A stretch of DNA of 64,000 bases from Martelella endophytica (GCF_000960975.1 NZ_CP010803.1:1327908-1391907), one strand, 5' to 3'. Positions 17,548 to 26,988 are shown, counted from the stretch's first letter. Notes: a model not told the origin generated them from the sequence alone. Made by a program: numbers and translations.

Positions 17548-18035
17548 GCACCCGCCTCAACATGCACGGCACGGCGATCGTCCTCGGCGCGACCGGCATC
17601 CTCATCGCCGGCGCCTCCGGTGCGGGCAAGAGCGCGCTGGCGCTATCGCTGATTTCGGCGGCTCGCCTCAGGGGGCTCTTTGCCGCGCTCGTCGCCGATG
17701 ACCAGGTCTTCGTCACCGCGGCAAATGGCCGCCTCGTTGCCGAGGCCCCGCCTGCGATCGCCGGTCTCATCGAGTTGCGCGGCACGGGTCTCGCCCGGCT
17801 GGAACGTTGCAATCAGCTGGATGCCGCCTGCCTCGATTTCGCGGTCTACCCGCTTGCGCCGGGCGCGGGGGAAAGGCTGCCGGAAGCCGCTGCAACGCTT
17901 GCGCTTGCGCCGGGCCTGGCCCTGCCGGCGATCAATCTTTCCTGGCCTTCGCCCGATCCGTTTTCGTTTCTCGCGGCGGCCTGTCCGGGGCTGGAATCCG
18001 GGCTTGTTGCCCGCCCGCGGCTGGTGGAGGGCTGA
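17544..18035 (+). CDS. hprK: HPr kinase/phosphorylase, short alphaproteobacterial form
   Basis: A 163-residue protein consisting only of the catalytic half of HprK. The P-loop G-A-S-G-A-G-K-S-A-L is at 23-32, and the family's second acidic region appears as V-A-D-D-Q-V. Gram-positive HprK is about 310 residues; the short form is normal in rhizobia. It phosphorylates HPr on serine and so adjusts the regulatory PTS that feeds into ChvG/ChvI and carbon storage control. Its ATG overlaps the chvG stop (ATGA), so it is translationally coupled. Confidence 0.92.
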   Translation: MSTRLNMHGTAIVLGATGILIAGASGAGKSALALSLISAARLRGLFAALVADDQVFVTAANGRLVAEAPPAIAGLIELRGTGLARLERCNQLDAACLDFAVYPLAPGAGERLPEAAATLALAPGLALPAINLSWPSPDPFSFLAAACPGLESGLVARPRLVEG

Positions 18036-18170
18036 GTGGCAACGGTGTGCCCACCCTGCATCAGGGCCGGTCCGGCGGGCGGAATTGTCGACACAATTTT
18101 GCCGTTTTGGCTTGCACTTCGCGCGCGCTTCGACAAGATGTCCGGCAGTATGCCCTGCTTTGTGGGCGAG

Positions 18171-18193
18171 CCTTCCGGCGCTGCGCCGGAAGG
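18171..18193 (+). repeat. Hairpin in leader of the EIIA gene
   Basis: CCTTCCGGCG, CTG, CGCCGGAAGG: a 10-bp perfect stem in the 212-base gap between hprK and the EIIA gene, with no U tract. A possible promoter lies upstream (CTTGCA, 17 bases, CAAGAT). The hairpin may act as a processing or protection site between two parts of the operon. Confidence 0.55.
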
Positions 18194-18247
18194 TTGGAAT
18201 GAAACCGCTTTCCGGCCATGCCGCCGGGTGAAGGGAGCGTGGCGATC

Positions 18248-18649
18248 ATGATCGGACTGGTGCTTGTGACTCATGGTGGGCTTGCCGAGCAGTTTCGGCT
18301 GGCTGTCGAACATGTCGTCGGGCCTCAGGAAGCGATCGAGACGATTTCCATCGGTCCCGAGGACGATATGGATCGGCGCCGCGACGACATTCTCGCCGCC
18401 GTCGGAAAGGTCGACAGCGGCAACGGCGTCATCATCCTCACCGACATGTTCGGCGGAACGCCCTCCAATCTCGCGATCTCGGTGATGAATAGCGGCACCA
18501 CCGAAGTGATTGCCGGCGTGAACCTGCCGATGCTGATCAAGCTTGTGGCGGTGCGCACCGAGAACGACATGACCAAGGCGTTGGCCGAGGCGGAGGATGC
18601 CGGCCGCCGCTATATCAACGTCGCAAGCCGCGTCCTCTCGGGCAAATAG
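18248..18649 (+). CDS. PTS system mannose-type EIIA component
   Basis: A 133-residue EIIA-Man domain. The phosphorylated His lies in V-L-V-T-H-G-G-L-A (residue ~10), and L-T-D-M-F-G-G-T-P-S-N is the second family signature. There is no IIC or IID permease nearby, so this is a regulatory PTS protein that receives phosphate from HPr and does not transport sugar. The ATG at 18248 is chosen over an upstream in-frame start because it has a GGGAG site and begins exactly at the domain. It is followed nine bases later by ptsH. Confidence 0.93.
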   Translation: MIGLVLVTHGGLAEQFRLAVEHVVGPQEAIETISIGPEDDMDRRRDDILAAVGKVDSGNGVIILTDMFGGTPSNLAISVMNSGTTEVIAGVNLPMLIKLVAVRTENDMTKALAEAEDAGRRYINVASRVLSGK

Positions 18650-18658
18650 CAGGACCGG

Positions 18659-18934
18659 ATGGATAAAGTTTCCCGTGACCTCGTCATCGTCAACCGTCGG
18701 GGCTTGCACGCGCGGGCATCCGCGAAATTCGTCCAGACCGTCGAGCGCTTCTCCGCGACCGTCACCGTCACCAAGGATGGCATGAGCGTCGGCGGCACGT
18801 CGATCATGGGTCTCATGATGCTCGCCGCCGGGATCAACAGCACGATCAACGTCTGCGCCACCGGCGCCGAGGCGGAGGCAGCGCTTTCGGCGATCGAGGC
18901 ACTGGTTGCCGACAGGTTCGGCGAAGAGATCTAG
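18659..18934 (+). CDS. ptsH: HPr phosphocarrier protein
   Basis: A 91-residue HPr. The phosphorylated His17 lies in N-R-R-G-L-H-A-R-A-S, and the HprK target serine in G-G-T-S-I-M-G-L (Ser48). It passes phosphate from PtsP (not in the window) to EIIA proteins. Linked to hprK and EIIA-Man as in other rhizobia. Confidence 0.95.
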   Translation: MDKVSRDLVIVNRRGLHARASAKFVQTVERFSATVTVTKDGMSVGGTSIMGLMMLAAGINSTINVCATGAEAEAALSAIEALVADRFGEEI

Positions 18935-18945
18935 GCGCCGATCAA

Positions 18946-18967
18946 GATATAAAGATTTCTTTATGTC
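18946..18967. promoter_or_regulatory. Operator before ahcY (possible SahR site)
   Basis: GATATAAAGA, TT, TCTTTATGTC: a 22-base palindrome with one mismatch, about 100 bases before ahcY. ATAAAGA inverted repeats before methionine-cycle genes are typical of ArsR-type SahR regulation in alphaproteobacteria; that match is from memory and should be tested. Confidence 0.6.
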
Positions 18968-19062
18968 TTTCTTGTCAGCGGCGGGGCTTGCTGATAGTAA
19001 GGCTCGCAGAGCTGCGGGCCGAGGCTGCCCGTCATTTCAAGTTCCAGTTTCCGGAGTGATTG

Positions 19063-20460
19063 ATGAGCACCTACGACTATCATGTCGCCGATATCGCGCT
19101 TGCCGATTTCGGCCGCAAGGAAATCGACATCGCCGAAACCGAAATGCCGGGCCTGATGGCGTCGCGCGCCGAGTTCGGCGAGAGCCAGCCGCTGAAGGGC
19201 GCGCGCATTTCCGGCTCGCTGCACATGACCATCCAGACGGCGGTGCTGATCGAGACGCTGAAGGCGCTTGGCGCCGATGTTCGCTGGGCATCGTGCAATA
19301 TCTTCTCGACCCAGGACCATGCCGCAGCAGCGATCGCTGCCGCCGGCATCCCGGTCTATGCGGTGAAGGGCGAGAGCCTCGAGGAATATTGGACCTATAC
19401 CGACCAGATCTTCCAGTGGACCGATGGCGGTCAGTCGAACATGATCCTCGATGATGGCGGCGATGCCACCATGTACATCCTGATCGGCGCCCGTGCCGAG
19501 GCCGGCGAGGACGTTCTCTCCAAGCCCGGCTCGGAAGAAGAGGAAGTGCTGTTCGCGCAGATCAGGAAGCGCATGGCGGCAACGCCCGGCTTCTTCACCA
19601 AGCAGCGCGCCGCCCTCCTCGGCGTGACGGAAGAAACCACCACCGGCGTCAACCGTCTCTACCAGCTTGCCCGTGCCGGCCAGCTTCCCTTCCCGGCGAT
19701 CAACGTCAACGACTCGGTCACCAAGTCGAAGTTCGACAACAAGTATGGCTGCAAGGAATCGCTGGTCGACGGCATCCGCCGCGCCACCGACGTGATGATG
19801 GCCGGCAAGGTCGCCGTCGTCTGCGGTTACGGCGATGTCGGCAAGGGCTCGGCCGCCTCGCTTTCCGGCGCCGGCGCCCGCGTCAAGGTCACCGAAGCCG
19901 ATCCGATCTGCGCACTGCAGGCCGCGATGGATGGCTACGAGGTCGTGGTTCTGGAAGACGTCGTCGACAGTGCCGACATCTTCGTCACCACCACCGGCAA
20001 CAAGGACATCATCCGCATCGAGCACATGCGCGCGATGAAGGACATGGCGATCGTCGGCAATATCGGCCACTTCGACAACGAGATCCAGGTCTCGTCGCTT
20101 CGCAATTACAAGTGGACCAACATCAAGCCGCAGGTCGACATGATCGGCTTCCCCGATGGCAAGCGGATCATCCTCTTGTCCGAAGGCCGTCTGCTGAACC
20201 TCGGCAATGCGACTGGCCACCCGTCCTTCGTGATGTCGGCATCGTTCACCAACCAGGTGCTGGCGCAGATGGAAATCTTCCAGCATCACGACAAGTACGA
20301 GAACGCCGTCCACGTTCTGCCGAAGCATCTCGACGAAAAGGTTGCCCGCCTGCATCTCGAAAAGCTCGGCGCCAAGCTGACCGTGCTGTCGGAAGAACAG
20401 GCCGCCTATATCGGCGTCACGCCTGAGGGCCCGTTCAAGCCGGAACATTACCGCTACTGA
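19063..20460 (+). CDS. ahcY: Adenosylhomocysteinase (S-adenosylhomocysteine hydrolase)
   Basis: A 465-residue NAD-dependent enzyme that splits S-adenosylhomocysteine into adenosine and homocysteine, keeping methyltransferases active. The NAD loop [11 protein letters not shown], the substrate region [25 protein letters not shown] and the conserved C-terminus K-P-E-H-Y-R-Y are all present. It includes the ~40-residue insert typical of bacterial forms. An ATG at 19063 with CCGGAG upstream is the start. It has its own operator and a terminator at 20524-20560, so it is probably a separate transcription unit from ptsH. Confidence 0.97.
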   Translation: MSTYDYHVADIALADFGRKEIDIAETEMPGLMASRAEFGESQPLKGARISGSLHMTIQTAVLIETLKALGADVRWASCNIFSTQDHAAAAIAAAGIPVYAVKGESLEEYWTYTDQIFQWTDGGQSNMILDDGGDATMYILIGARAEAGEDVLSKPGSEEEEVLFAQIRKRMAATPGFFTKQRAALLGVTEETTTGVNRLYQLARAGQLPFPAINVNDSVTKSKFDNKYGCKESLVDGIRRATDVMMAGKVAVVCGYGDVGKGSAASLSGAGARVKVTEADPICALQAAMDGYEVVVLEDVVDSADIFVTTTGNKDIIRIEHMRAMKDMAIVGNIGHFDNEIQVSSLRNYKWTNIKPQVDMIGFPDGKRIILLSEGRLLNLGNATGHPSFVMSASFTNQVLAQMEIFQHHDKYENAVHVLPKHLDEKVARLHLEKLGAKLTVLSEEQAAYIGVTPEGPFKPEHYRY

Positions 20461-20523
20461 CGGGTTTCTTCCGCCCGAAACCGGGCGGTATTAACCCCAC
20501 GGTAAACATGACCGCATTAATCT

Positions 20524-20560
20524 GGCCGCGTCCTTCACAAAGGGCGCGGCCGCTTTATTT
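20524..20560 (+). terminator. Terminator of ahcY
   Basis: GGCCGCGTCCTT (20524-20535), loop CACAA, AGGGCGCGGCC (20541-20551), then GCTTTATTT. The stem has one internal mismatch. Confidence 0.8.
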
Positions 20561-20715
20561 CCGCCGGACTCTTTTCGCGGATTCGCCAAGCGTCTATGTT
20601 TTGGGAAGGGCGATTCGGCGGAAATCGACCGGATCTTCATCGACATGACAAGCCCGAAAACCGGCAGACGGGCGCTTATGCGGCGATTTTTGAGCGCAGC
20701 CTGCCAGATGATTGA

Positions 20716-23241
20716 ATGCGGAAGACCGATATGGAGCTTTGCCGGGGCGGCAAGAACAACGAGGGCCTGAACACGAAGCGTCTGCTGGGCGGTGCCACGC
20801 GCCTGCTCGCGACCTCGACGGCGCTGACGCTTTCGGCCGGCTATGCCATGGCCCAGAGCCTGGATGTGGCAGCGCCGACGCTGTCCTCGCGCGAGGTCAT
20901 GGTGCTCTCCGCCTTCGGTGGCATCCTGGCTGCCACCGTGCTCTCGACGCTCTGGTTCATGCGCCTGCGCGGCCGCACCGAGATCGAGAACCAGACGCTG
21001 AAGGCAGAGCTTGATGAACAGCGCGAGCGCATCTCCAATCTCAAGGCGCTGAATGCGGAAAAGAACCGCCGCATCATCTTCTGGGACGGCCCGGACAGTG
21101 CGCCGGAATTCCTCGGCGCGCTTCCGGAAGAAGCCGGTGCCCCCGAGGACGAGCACGCTTTCCTCGCCTTCTCCGACTGGCTTTCGCCCGGCAGCACCAA
21201 ACAGCTGCAGACCGCGGTTTCATCGCTGCGCGCCAAGGCCAAGGCCTTCGAAATGCTCGCGGAGACGAAGAACGGCTATGTTCTGGAAGTGATCGGCAGC
21301 ACCACCGGCGGGCGCGCCCATGTGCGCTTCGGCGCGCTGGAATCGATCCGCGCCGAGCTTGCCGAGCTGAAGGTCCAGCACAAGCGGCGCAACGCCGTGC
21401 TCGCCCGCTTCGAGGCCTTGTTTGAGACTACCGACATGCCCTGCTGGCAGCGCGATGGCGAAGGCCGGCTGATCTGGGCGAACCGTGCCTATCTGAAGGC
21501 GGTCGAGGCCGACAGCCTTGAAGACGCGATTGCCGAAAACCGCATGCTGCTCGCGCCAGCCAACCGCCAGAAGCTCGACGAGGCGATCAAGGCCGGCAAG
21601 CCGTTCTCGGGCCGCCAGCCGGTGGTGACGGCTGGAAGCCGCACCTTCTTCGATATCCGCGAAGTGCCGAACGGCGAGGGTTCAGCCGGTATCGCGGCCG
21701 ACGTTTCCGCGCTCGAGACGATCGAGAACACGCTGGAACAGACGCTCGAAAGCCATGCCGAGACGCTGAACCATCTGAATACGGCCGTCGCCATCTTCGA
21801 CGAGAACCGGCGGATGAAATTCTACAACGAGGCCTTCGAGAAACTCTGGAAGCTCGACATGGGCTTCCTCGAAAGCCATCCGGACAATGGCGAGCTGTTC
21901 GAGCGCCTGCGCGCCGATGGCAAGCTGCCGGAACCGCATCAGTGGCGCGAATGGAAGGACAAGGCTCTGTCCGTCTATCGCGCCGTCGAGCCCTATTCCG
22001 ACCTCTGGTATCTGCCGAGCGGCGAGACGCTTTCGGTCTATGCCTCGGCCCATCCGGGCGGTGGCACGACCTGGGTTTTCGAGAACCATACCGAGCAGGT
22101 GGCGCTGAAGACCCGCTACAATACGCTGGTGAAGGTGCAGGGCGAAACCATCGACCACCTTTCCGAAGGTGTCGCCGTGTTCGGGCCGGATGGCCGGCTG
22201 AAGCTTTCCAACCCCGCCTTTGCCAATCTCTGGCGCATCAAGGATGCCGAGACCGGCACCCATATCCGCACGCTGATGCAGGCCTGCGAGGCCGATCCCG
22301 GCGCGCGCGACGGCTGGCGCCTGTTTGCGCGGATGATCACCTCCTTCGACGATGAGCGGGTCTCGCGTCAGGGCCGGCTCGAGCTCTCCGCGGGCCTCGT
22401 GCTCGACTATGCGGTGACGCCGCTGCCGAATGCCCAAACGATGCTGACCTTCGTCAACAAGACGGATTCGGTGCAGGTCGAGCGCGCGCTGACGGAAAAG
22501 AACGATGCGCTGCGCAAGGCGGAAGAGTTGAAGAACGCCTTCCTCGAACATGTCAGCCACGAACTGCGCACGCCGCTCACCTCGATCATGGGCTTCGCCG
22601 AACTGCTGAAATCACCGGAAATCGGACCGCTTTCGGCGCGGCAGAGCAATTACGTCGATCACATCGCCAATTCCTCGTCGGTTCTGATGACCATCGTCAA
22701 CGACATGATCGATCTGAAATCGGCCGATGCCGGTATCCTGCAGCTCGAACTCGATGCAATGTCGCTCGATGACCTGATCGACAGCGTCGCTGACGATATT
22801 TCGAGCCGCCTGCAGGAAATGGGTGTGACCCTCGAAATCACCGCGCCGCCGGCGCTCGGGCCGATCACCGCGGACTTCCAGCGGCTGAAGCAGGTTCTGC
22901 TGAAGATCCTCGGCAACGCCATCAAATATGCGCCGCGCGGCTCGATCGTCGCGCTGTCCTGCTGGCGCGAGAATGGCGATTTCGTCTTCACCGTCACCGA
23001 CAATGGCCCCGGCATCGCGGAGGATGCACTGGAAAGCGTGTTCTCGCGCTTCGAATCCGGTGGCCGTCAGGCCCAGTATGCAGGCGCGGGTCTCGGCCTT
23101 GCGATCGTCGAGAGCTTCGTCGGCCTGCATCACGGCAAGGTGTTCATCGACAGCGAACCCGGCGCCGGCACCACCGTTTCCTGCCGCATTCCCGATGCTG
23201 CGGAAGCCAAGGGCGGGCCGGAAATCATCGCCGCCGAATGA
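20716..23241 (+). CDS. PAS-domain sensor histidine kinase
   Basis: An 841-residue kinase. After a hydrophobic N-terminus with a signal-like segment (residues ~20-48) and a membrane helix (~63-83) there is a coiled coil, then at least three PAS-like regions (~240-340, ~345-460, ~470-590). The HisKA domain has an intact phosphorylation site, H-V-S-H-E-L-R-T-P-L (His615), and the ATPase domain has D-N-G-P-G-I and G-A-G-L-G-L-A-I. The size, multiple PAS domains and location between ahcY and tsaE recall DivL-related cell-cycle kinases, but DivL of Caulobacter has Tyr at the phosphorylation site and this protein has His. No partner regulator is adjacent. The exact start is uncertain. Confidence 0.85.
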   Translation: MRKTDMELCRGGKNNEGLNTKRLLGGATRLLATSTALTLSAGYAMAQSLDVAAPTLSSREVMVLSAFGGILAATVLSTLWFMRLRGRTEIENQTLKAELDEQRERISNLKALNAEKNRRIIFWDGPDSAPEFLGALPEEAGAPEDEHAFLAFSDWLSPGSTKQLQTAVSSLRAKAKAFEMLAETKNGYVLEVIGSTTGGRAHVRFGALESIRAELAELKVQHKRRNAVLARFEALFETTDMPCWQRDGEGRLIWANRAYLKAVEADSLEDAIAENRMLLAPANRQKLDEAIKAGKPFSGRQPVVTAGSRTFFDIREVPNGEGSAGIAADVSALETIENTLEQTLESHAETLNHLNTAVAIFDENRRMKFYNEAFEKLWKLDMGFLESHPDNGELFERLRADGKLPEPHQWREWKDKALSVYRAVEPYSDLWYLPSGETLSVYASAHPGGGTTWVFENHTEQVALKTRYNTLVKVQGETIDHLSEGVAVFGPDGRLKLSNPAFANLWRIKDAETGTHIRTLMQACEADPGARDGWRLFARMITSFDDERVSRQGRLELSAGLVLDYAVTPLPNAQTMLTFVNKTDSVQVERALTEKNDALRKAEELKNAFLEHVSHELRTPLTSIMGFAELLKSPEIGPLSARQSNYVDHIANSSSVLMTIVNDMIDLKSADAGILQLELDAMSLDDLIDSVADDISSRLQEMGVTLEITAPPALGPITADFQRLKQVLLKILGNAIKYAPRGSIVALSCWRENGDFVFTVTDNGPGIAEDALESVFSRFESGGRQAQYAGAGLGLAIVESFVGLHHGKVFIDSEPGAGTTVSCRIPDAAEAKGGPEIIAAE

Positions 23242-23687
23242 CGGAGCGTTTCCTTCCAGACGAGGCCGCCACCATCGCCTTTGCCGGTGTGCTCGCACCG
23301 CTGATGCGCAAGGGCGATTGCCTGCTTCTGGAAGGCGATCTCGGCATGGGAAAATCGACGCTTGCCCGCGCCCTGATCCGGGCCCGGCTGTCTGACCCCG
23401 ACATGGAAGTGCCAAGCCCGACCTTCACCCTGGTGCAGGTCTATGACGGCGCCCCGCCGCTCTACCACTTCGACCTCTACCGCCTCGGCGATCCCGGCGA
23501 ACTGATCGAACTCGGTCTCGACGAGGCTCTGGAAGAGGGCATCAGCCTGATCGAATGGCCGGAGCGGGGCGAAGGCTATCTTCCCGAGGATGCGCTGTGG
23601 CTCATCTTTGCGGAAGAAGGCGCCGGCCGCAGGGTGAGGCTTTCAGGACCTGCGGCGCGGGTTGCGGCGCTGAACGCAGCATTCTGA
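23238..23687 (+). CDS. tsaE: tRNA t6A biosynthesis ATPase TsaE
   Basis: A 149-residue P-loop protein needed, with TsaB, TsaC and TsaD, for threonylcarbamoyl-adenosine at position 37 of ANN-decoding tRNAs. Motifs: Walker A G-D-L-G-M-G-K-S-T-L-A-R, the switch segment V-P-S-P-T-F-T-L-V and Y-H-F-D-L-Y-R-L, and E-W-P-E-R-G. Its ATG overlaps the kinase stop (ATGA). In many rhizobia tsaE is fused or linked to a phosphotransferase gene; here it stands alone and is followed by a convergent gene. Confidence 0.94.
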   Translation: MTERFLPDEAATIAFAGVLAPLMRKGDCLLLEGDLGMGKSTLARALIRARLSDPDMEVPSPTFTLVQVYDGAPPLYHFDLYRLGDPGELIELGLDEALEEGISLIEWPERGEGYLPEDALWLIFAEEGAGRRVRLSGPAARVAALNAAF

Positions 23688-23783
23688 TCCGAAGCTCCGG
23701 CAGCCTTTTCCTTTTTTGTTTCGGTAGAGATGTCGCGACAGCGACAGAGGTGTAATCCGCGGCCGGCCCCTTTGTCGCCGGGA

Positions 23784-24953
23784 TCAGCGATCGGCATCCA
23801 CGACCGAATCGAGTTGCCGCTCCAGGCCCGGGCGGATGGCGACGGCGAGGGTGGCGCGGCCTTCCTCGGTCGGCCAGAAGCGCTCGGCAAGGGCCGCGGG
23901 CGCTGCGGCGTCGGCGCGGGTAACGGTAATGTTCGGGTCGGCGAGGTTCCACTCCGTCAGCCGCACGAGCAGCTGTTCGCCGATCGCGTGATCGGCCATG
24001 TCCGGCCTTTCGAAGATCTGCCAGATCGTTGCCTCGCCGCGGAAGACAGGCTGGATCGCCGCGGCAAGCAGGCGGTCGTTCTGGCGCAGCGAGTGAATGC
24101 GCAGCCAGTCGCGCCGGGCCAGCATGCGGGCGGCCGGCACGGTCGCCGCCAGCCGGCTTTCATGTTCGGCAAGGTCGGAAAGCTGGTGCAGCCGCTCCAG
24201 CGCGGTGCTGATCTCGGCCGGGTTGCGGGCGACGGAATAGCTGAGCCGCCCCTTGGTTTGCAGGGCCTGCCATTTGCCGAGATAATCCTGCCAGGCGGCG
24301 CGTTCGGCCTCCGAAAGCGCGGTGGTCGGATCGATACGGCCGGTCAGCGCCCGGCGTCGGCCGGTCGCCTTCACCCGGAAGGGCAGGCCGCGTGCGGCGG
24401 CGACGGCACGTGCGGCGCGCATGAAAGGGCCGTCGGCGAGCAACTGCGGAAACACCACCACGCCCGGCAGGTTGACGAGCGAGCCGGCGAGCGCCTCGAA
24501 GAGCTGGTCCAGTGTGGCCATCGGCCGGTGGCGGGAAACCAGCGGCGCGTGATAGCCGCCGCCGTCTCGGGTGAGCGCGCGTGCCACGACATGCGAACCC
24601 TGCTGGTTGCCATGGCCTTCGACGCTGAACGCCATCAGCGCCGCAAGGTTGTCCTCCGAAGCCGCGTTGGTCGCATCCTCGATGACGGCAAGCCGCAGCT
24701 GGCCGCCGCTATGGCGCAGCGCCGGCAGGAAGAAGGGCGCGGTCTGAAACACATTGGTTTCGATCGCCTGGAAGGCGAGCCGGTCCATGGCCTTTTCGAG
24801 TTCGTCTGGCGCATGAGAGTAAATGGAGAATTCGCCGCCGCTCTTCAGCTCCAGCCGCACATCGGGCACGGCATGGCCGGGACGGACGACGGAGAGCTTC
24901 GACTTCAGGCGGGCGGGAGGGCGGACACCCAGATCCTTGCGGATGATGCTCAT
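23784..24953 (-). CDS. GNAT-fold acyltransferase, CelD/BcsL-like
   Basis: About 389 residues. The C-terminal half (V-F-R-G-E-A-T-I-W-Q-I-F...H-A-I-G-E-Q-L-L-V-R-L) has the look of a GNAT acetyltransferase of the FemAB/CelD type often found near polysaccharide genes; the N-terminal half reads like the paired first lobe. I cannot name a substrate. The frame is open to 25052, but the extra N-terminal 33 residues are unlike protein and the ATG at 24953 (MSIIRKDLGVRPPARLKSKL) follows a GGGGG-rich site. It is convergent with tsaE, with a T-rich 96-base spacer between them. Confidence 0.6.
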   Translation of the reverse strand: MSIIRKDLGVRPPARLKSKLSVVRPGHAVPDVRLELKSGGEFSIYSHAPDELEKAMDRLAFQAIETNVFQTAPFFLPALRHSGGQLRLAVIEDATNAASEDNLAALMAFSVEGHGNQQGSHVVARALTRDGGGYHAPLVSRHRPMATLDQLFEALAGSLVNLPGVVVFPQLLADGPFMRAARAVAAARGLPFRVKATGRRRALTGRIDPTTALSEAERAAWQDYLGKWQALQTKGRLSYSVARNPAEISTALERLHQLSDLAEHESRLAATVPAARMLARRDWLRIHSLRQNDRLLAAAIQPVFRGEATIWQIFERPDMADHAIGEQLLVRLTEWNLADPNITVTRADAAAPAALAERFWPTEEGRATLAVAIRPGLERQLDSVVDADR

Positions 24954-25215
24954 CGCCGACCCCCGGCCAAAGACGGACCGCGGGGCGGTACCGGCAGGGA
25001 CGGCGTGCCGGACGCAAGCGGTTGTGGGGAGCCTGAAGTCATCAAAACGCACTACTGACTTGGGGTAAAACGCACCTGAAAACCACTACCCGACCAAGGT
25101 TAACAAAGCGTTGGCCCCTGCCATTGTGTGGCCGCAAAAAGGCAGAGCCCGGCCTTGCAATTTTGGTCGATCCGGGCAGACTGTCTTGTAATTGTCATCT
25201 TGATGCGAGGAAGCG

Positions 25216-25611
25216 ATGGCCCGGAAGTCGGAATCGCAACGCGATGGAAATGCCTCTGGCGAGAATGTGGTGGAACTCGCGCAGTTCCGCTCCGGCCAGA
25301 AAGCCGAACCTCTCCCGATCACCTTTCACCGCCGCGAACTCGATGCCATCCTGTGGATCTACGGACGCATGGTGGGGGAGGGCGAGTGGCGCGACTATGC
25401 CCTCGACCACATGAAGGACAGAGCGGTGTTCTCGGTGTTCAAGCGGGCGGGCGAGATGCCGCTCTACCGGATCGAGAAAAACCCGAAACTTGCCGCAAAG
25501 CAGGGCGCCTTCTCCGTCACCAATACCGCCGGCTTGGTGCTGAAGCGCGGCCATGACCTGCGCCAAGTGCTGAAGGTTTTCGACCGCAACCTCAAGCTGG
25601 TCGAGAAGTAG
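25216..25611 (+). CDS. DUF2794 protein
   Basis: A 131-residue cytoplasmic protein found throughout alphaproteobacteria and of unknown function. Typical stretches: P-I-T-F-H-R-R-E-L-D-A-I-L-W-I-Y-G-R-M-V, W-R-D-Y-A-L-D-H, and Y-R-I-E-K-N-P-K-L. No membrane segment, signal or catalytic motif is seen. The ATG at 25216 follows GAGGAAGCG. It stands alone between a divergent acyltransferase and the convergent efe operon. Confidence 0.88.
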   Translation: MARKSESQRDGNASGENVVELAQFRSGQKAEPLPITFHRRELDAILWIYGRMVGEGEWRDYALDHMKDRAVFSVFKRAGEMPLYRIEKNPKLAAKQGAFSVTNTAGLVLKRGHDLRQVLKVFDRNLKLVEK

Positions 25612-25688
25612 CGGCATTCGTTGGGTAGGCTGCTGAGCGCGCCTCGAACGCGCGCGACCTCACGGTGGGTCGTCCTTTCCAAGGGCGT

Positions 25689-25713
25689 CATCCTCGGGTT
25701 TGACCCGAGGATG
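25689..25713. repeat. Dispersed palindromic repeat, copy 1
   Basis: CATCCTCGGG, TTTGA, CCCGAGGATG: a 10-bp perfect stem between the convergent DUF2794 and efeB genes. A second copy of the same element, CATCCTCGGGCTTGACCCGAGGATCC, lies at 55681. Such GTCATCCTCGGG...CCCGAGGAT repeats are common between genes in rhizobial genomes. Confidence 0.8.
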
Positions 25714-25737
25714 TGATCATCGCAATCCCGCTTGGCG

Positions 25738-26988
25738 TCAGCCGAACATCTGCTGTCCGATATAGTGGCCTTCTTCCGGAGCCGGCGGTACGAAGAAGAT
25801 CGCCGAGCCGATGTGGGAGATGTATTCGTTGAGCCGGTCGGCCGCGCCAAGGCGCTGCTGCAGGCGCTCGAAATGGGCCGGGTCGTTCTGATAGCTGATG
25901 AACAGCAGGCCGGCACTCAACAGCCCCACCTCGTTGATGCCCTCGGTATAGTTATAGGATCGGCGCAGGATCTTGATGCCGTCGTTGTTCTCGTGGGCTG
26001 CAAGGCTGATATGGGATGTACGCGGGATGACGTGATTGCCCTCGGCGTCCGTCTTCCCGAAATCCGGCGTGTCGAATTCATCGGTGCCCGTCAACGGCGC
26101 GCCGGAAACCTTGAACCGGCCGAAAACATTGTTCTGGTCGCTGACCCGGTCGACGTCCCAGTTCTCGATATGCATCTTGATCTTGCGGGCAACCTGATAG
26201 CTGCCCATGCCGCCCCAGACGGGATCGTCACGGGTCCACACGAACCTGTCGAAATCCTCTGGCTCGGCGATGTTGCGGGTGCCGTCCTTGTAGCCGAGCA
26301 GATTGCGCGGCGTCGCCTGGTTCCTGCCGGCGGAAGCGCGGCCGAAACCCATCACCGTCCAGCGGGTGGAGGCGGCTCCGGTATCCTTGGCAATGCGGGC
26401 GAGATCGCGGATCGCGTGATAGGCGACCTGCGGATCGTCGGCGCAGGCCTGCAGCGAAAGATCGCCGCCGGTAAACTGCGGCAGGAAGGCATCGCTGGGC
26501 AGATGCTCGAGCTCCCTCAGAAACTGCGGCTTCATCGCGGCAAGGCCGAGACGCTCGGAAAACACTTCCGGGCCGAGGCCAACTGTCACCGTCAGCGAGG
26601 CCGGCCCGAGGTCCAGCGCCTCGCCTGTGTCGAAGCCGATGCCGTGTTCGCGGGCGGGTTCCACCTGGCCGATGGTCTCGCCCTTCGCCATCTGCGCGAT
26701 CGCCGCCGACCAGCGCGCCAGCAGCACCTGCAGGTCGCGCGGATTGACGGTGGTGAGGTCGAAGGTCATGAAATGGATGTAGCGCTGCGGCGGCGTCTCC
26801 ACGCCAGCCTGGCCTCCCGAACCGTAAAACGGCACTTCCATGTTGAGATTGACATGGTCGACCGGCTCGCTCGGCCTGGTCTCGGCGGCCGCCGGCAGGG
26901 CGATCGCGGCGAGCGGGCTTGCCGCAGCACCGACCAGCAGGCCGCGACGCGACAGTTTCGCTGACGTGGAGGCTCTATCCTTGCTCAT
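25738..26988 (-). CDS. efeB: EfeB, Tat-exported Dyp-type haem peroxidase
   Basis: A 416-residue periplasmic haem peroxidase/deferrochelatase. A twin-arginine signal is clear (S-R-R-G-L-L-V-G-A-A-A-S-P-L-A, cleavage after A-L-P-A-A-A). The Dyp catalytic motif G-Y-K-D-G-T-R-N is present; the proximal haem His is likely in the C-terminal half (H-I-S-L-A-A-H-E-N-N). It oxidises Fe(II) or helps deliver iron to EfeU. The ATG at 26988 is favoured by a GAAGGA site seven bases away over that at 26994. Last gene of efeUOB. Confidence 0.93.
   Translation of the reverse strand: MSKDRASTSAKLSRRGLLVGAAASPLAAIALPAAAETRPSEPVDHVNLNMEVPFYGSGGQAGVETPPQRYIHFMTFDLTTVNPRDLQVLLARWSAAIAQMAKGETIGQVEPAREHGIGFDTGEALDLGPASLTVTVGLGPEVFSERLGLAAMKPQFLRELEHLPSDAFLPQFTGGDLSLQACADDPQVAYHAIRDLARIAKDTGAASTRWTVMGFGRASAGRNQATPRNLLGYKDGTRNIAEPEDFDRFVWTRDDPVWGGMGSYQVARKIKMHIENWDVDRVSDQNNVFGRFKVSGAPLTGTDEFDTPDFGKTDAEGNHVIPRTSHISLAAHENNDGIKILRRSYNYTEGINEVGLLSAGLLFISYQNDPAHFERLQQRLGAADRLNEYISHIGSAIFFVPPAPEEGHYIGQQMFG

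Noticed and set aside
18935..19062. Possible S-adenosylhomocysteine riboswitch before ahcY
   Set aside because: The segment GGCTCGCAGAGCTGCGGGCC has a superficial likeness, but the conserved SAH core (GAGGAGCGCTGC with a matching pseudoknot) is not present. The palindrome at 18946 explains the region better.
23784..25052. Longer start for the acyltransferase at 25052
   Set aside because: The extra 33 residues (arginine- and alanine-rich, no ribosome site) do not look like protein; 24953 is better supported.
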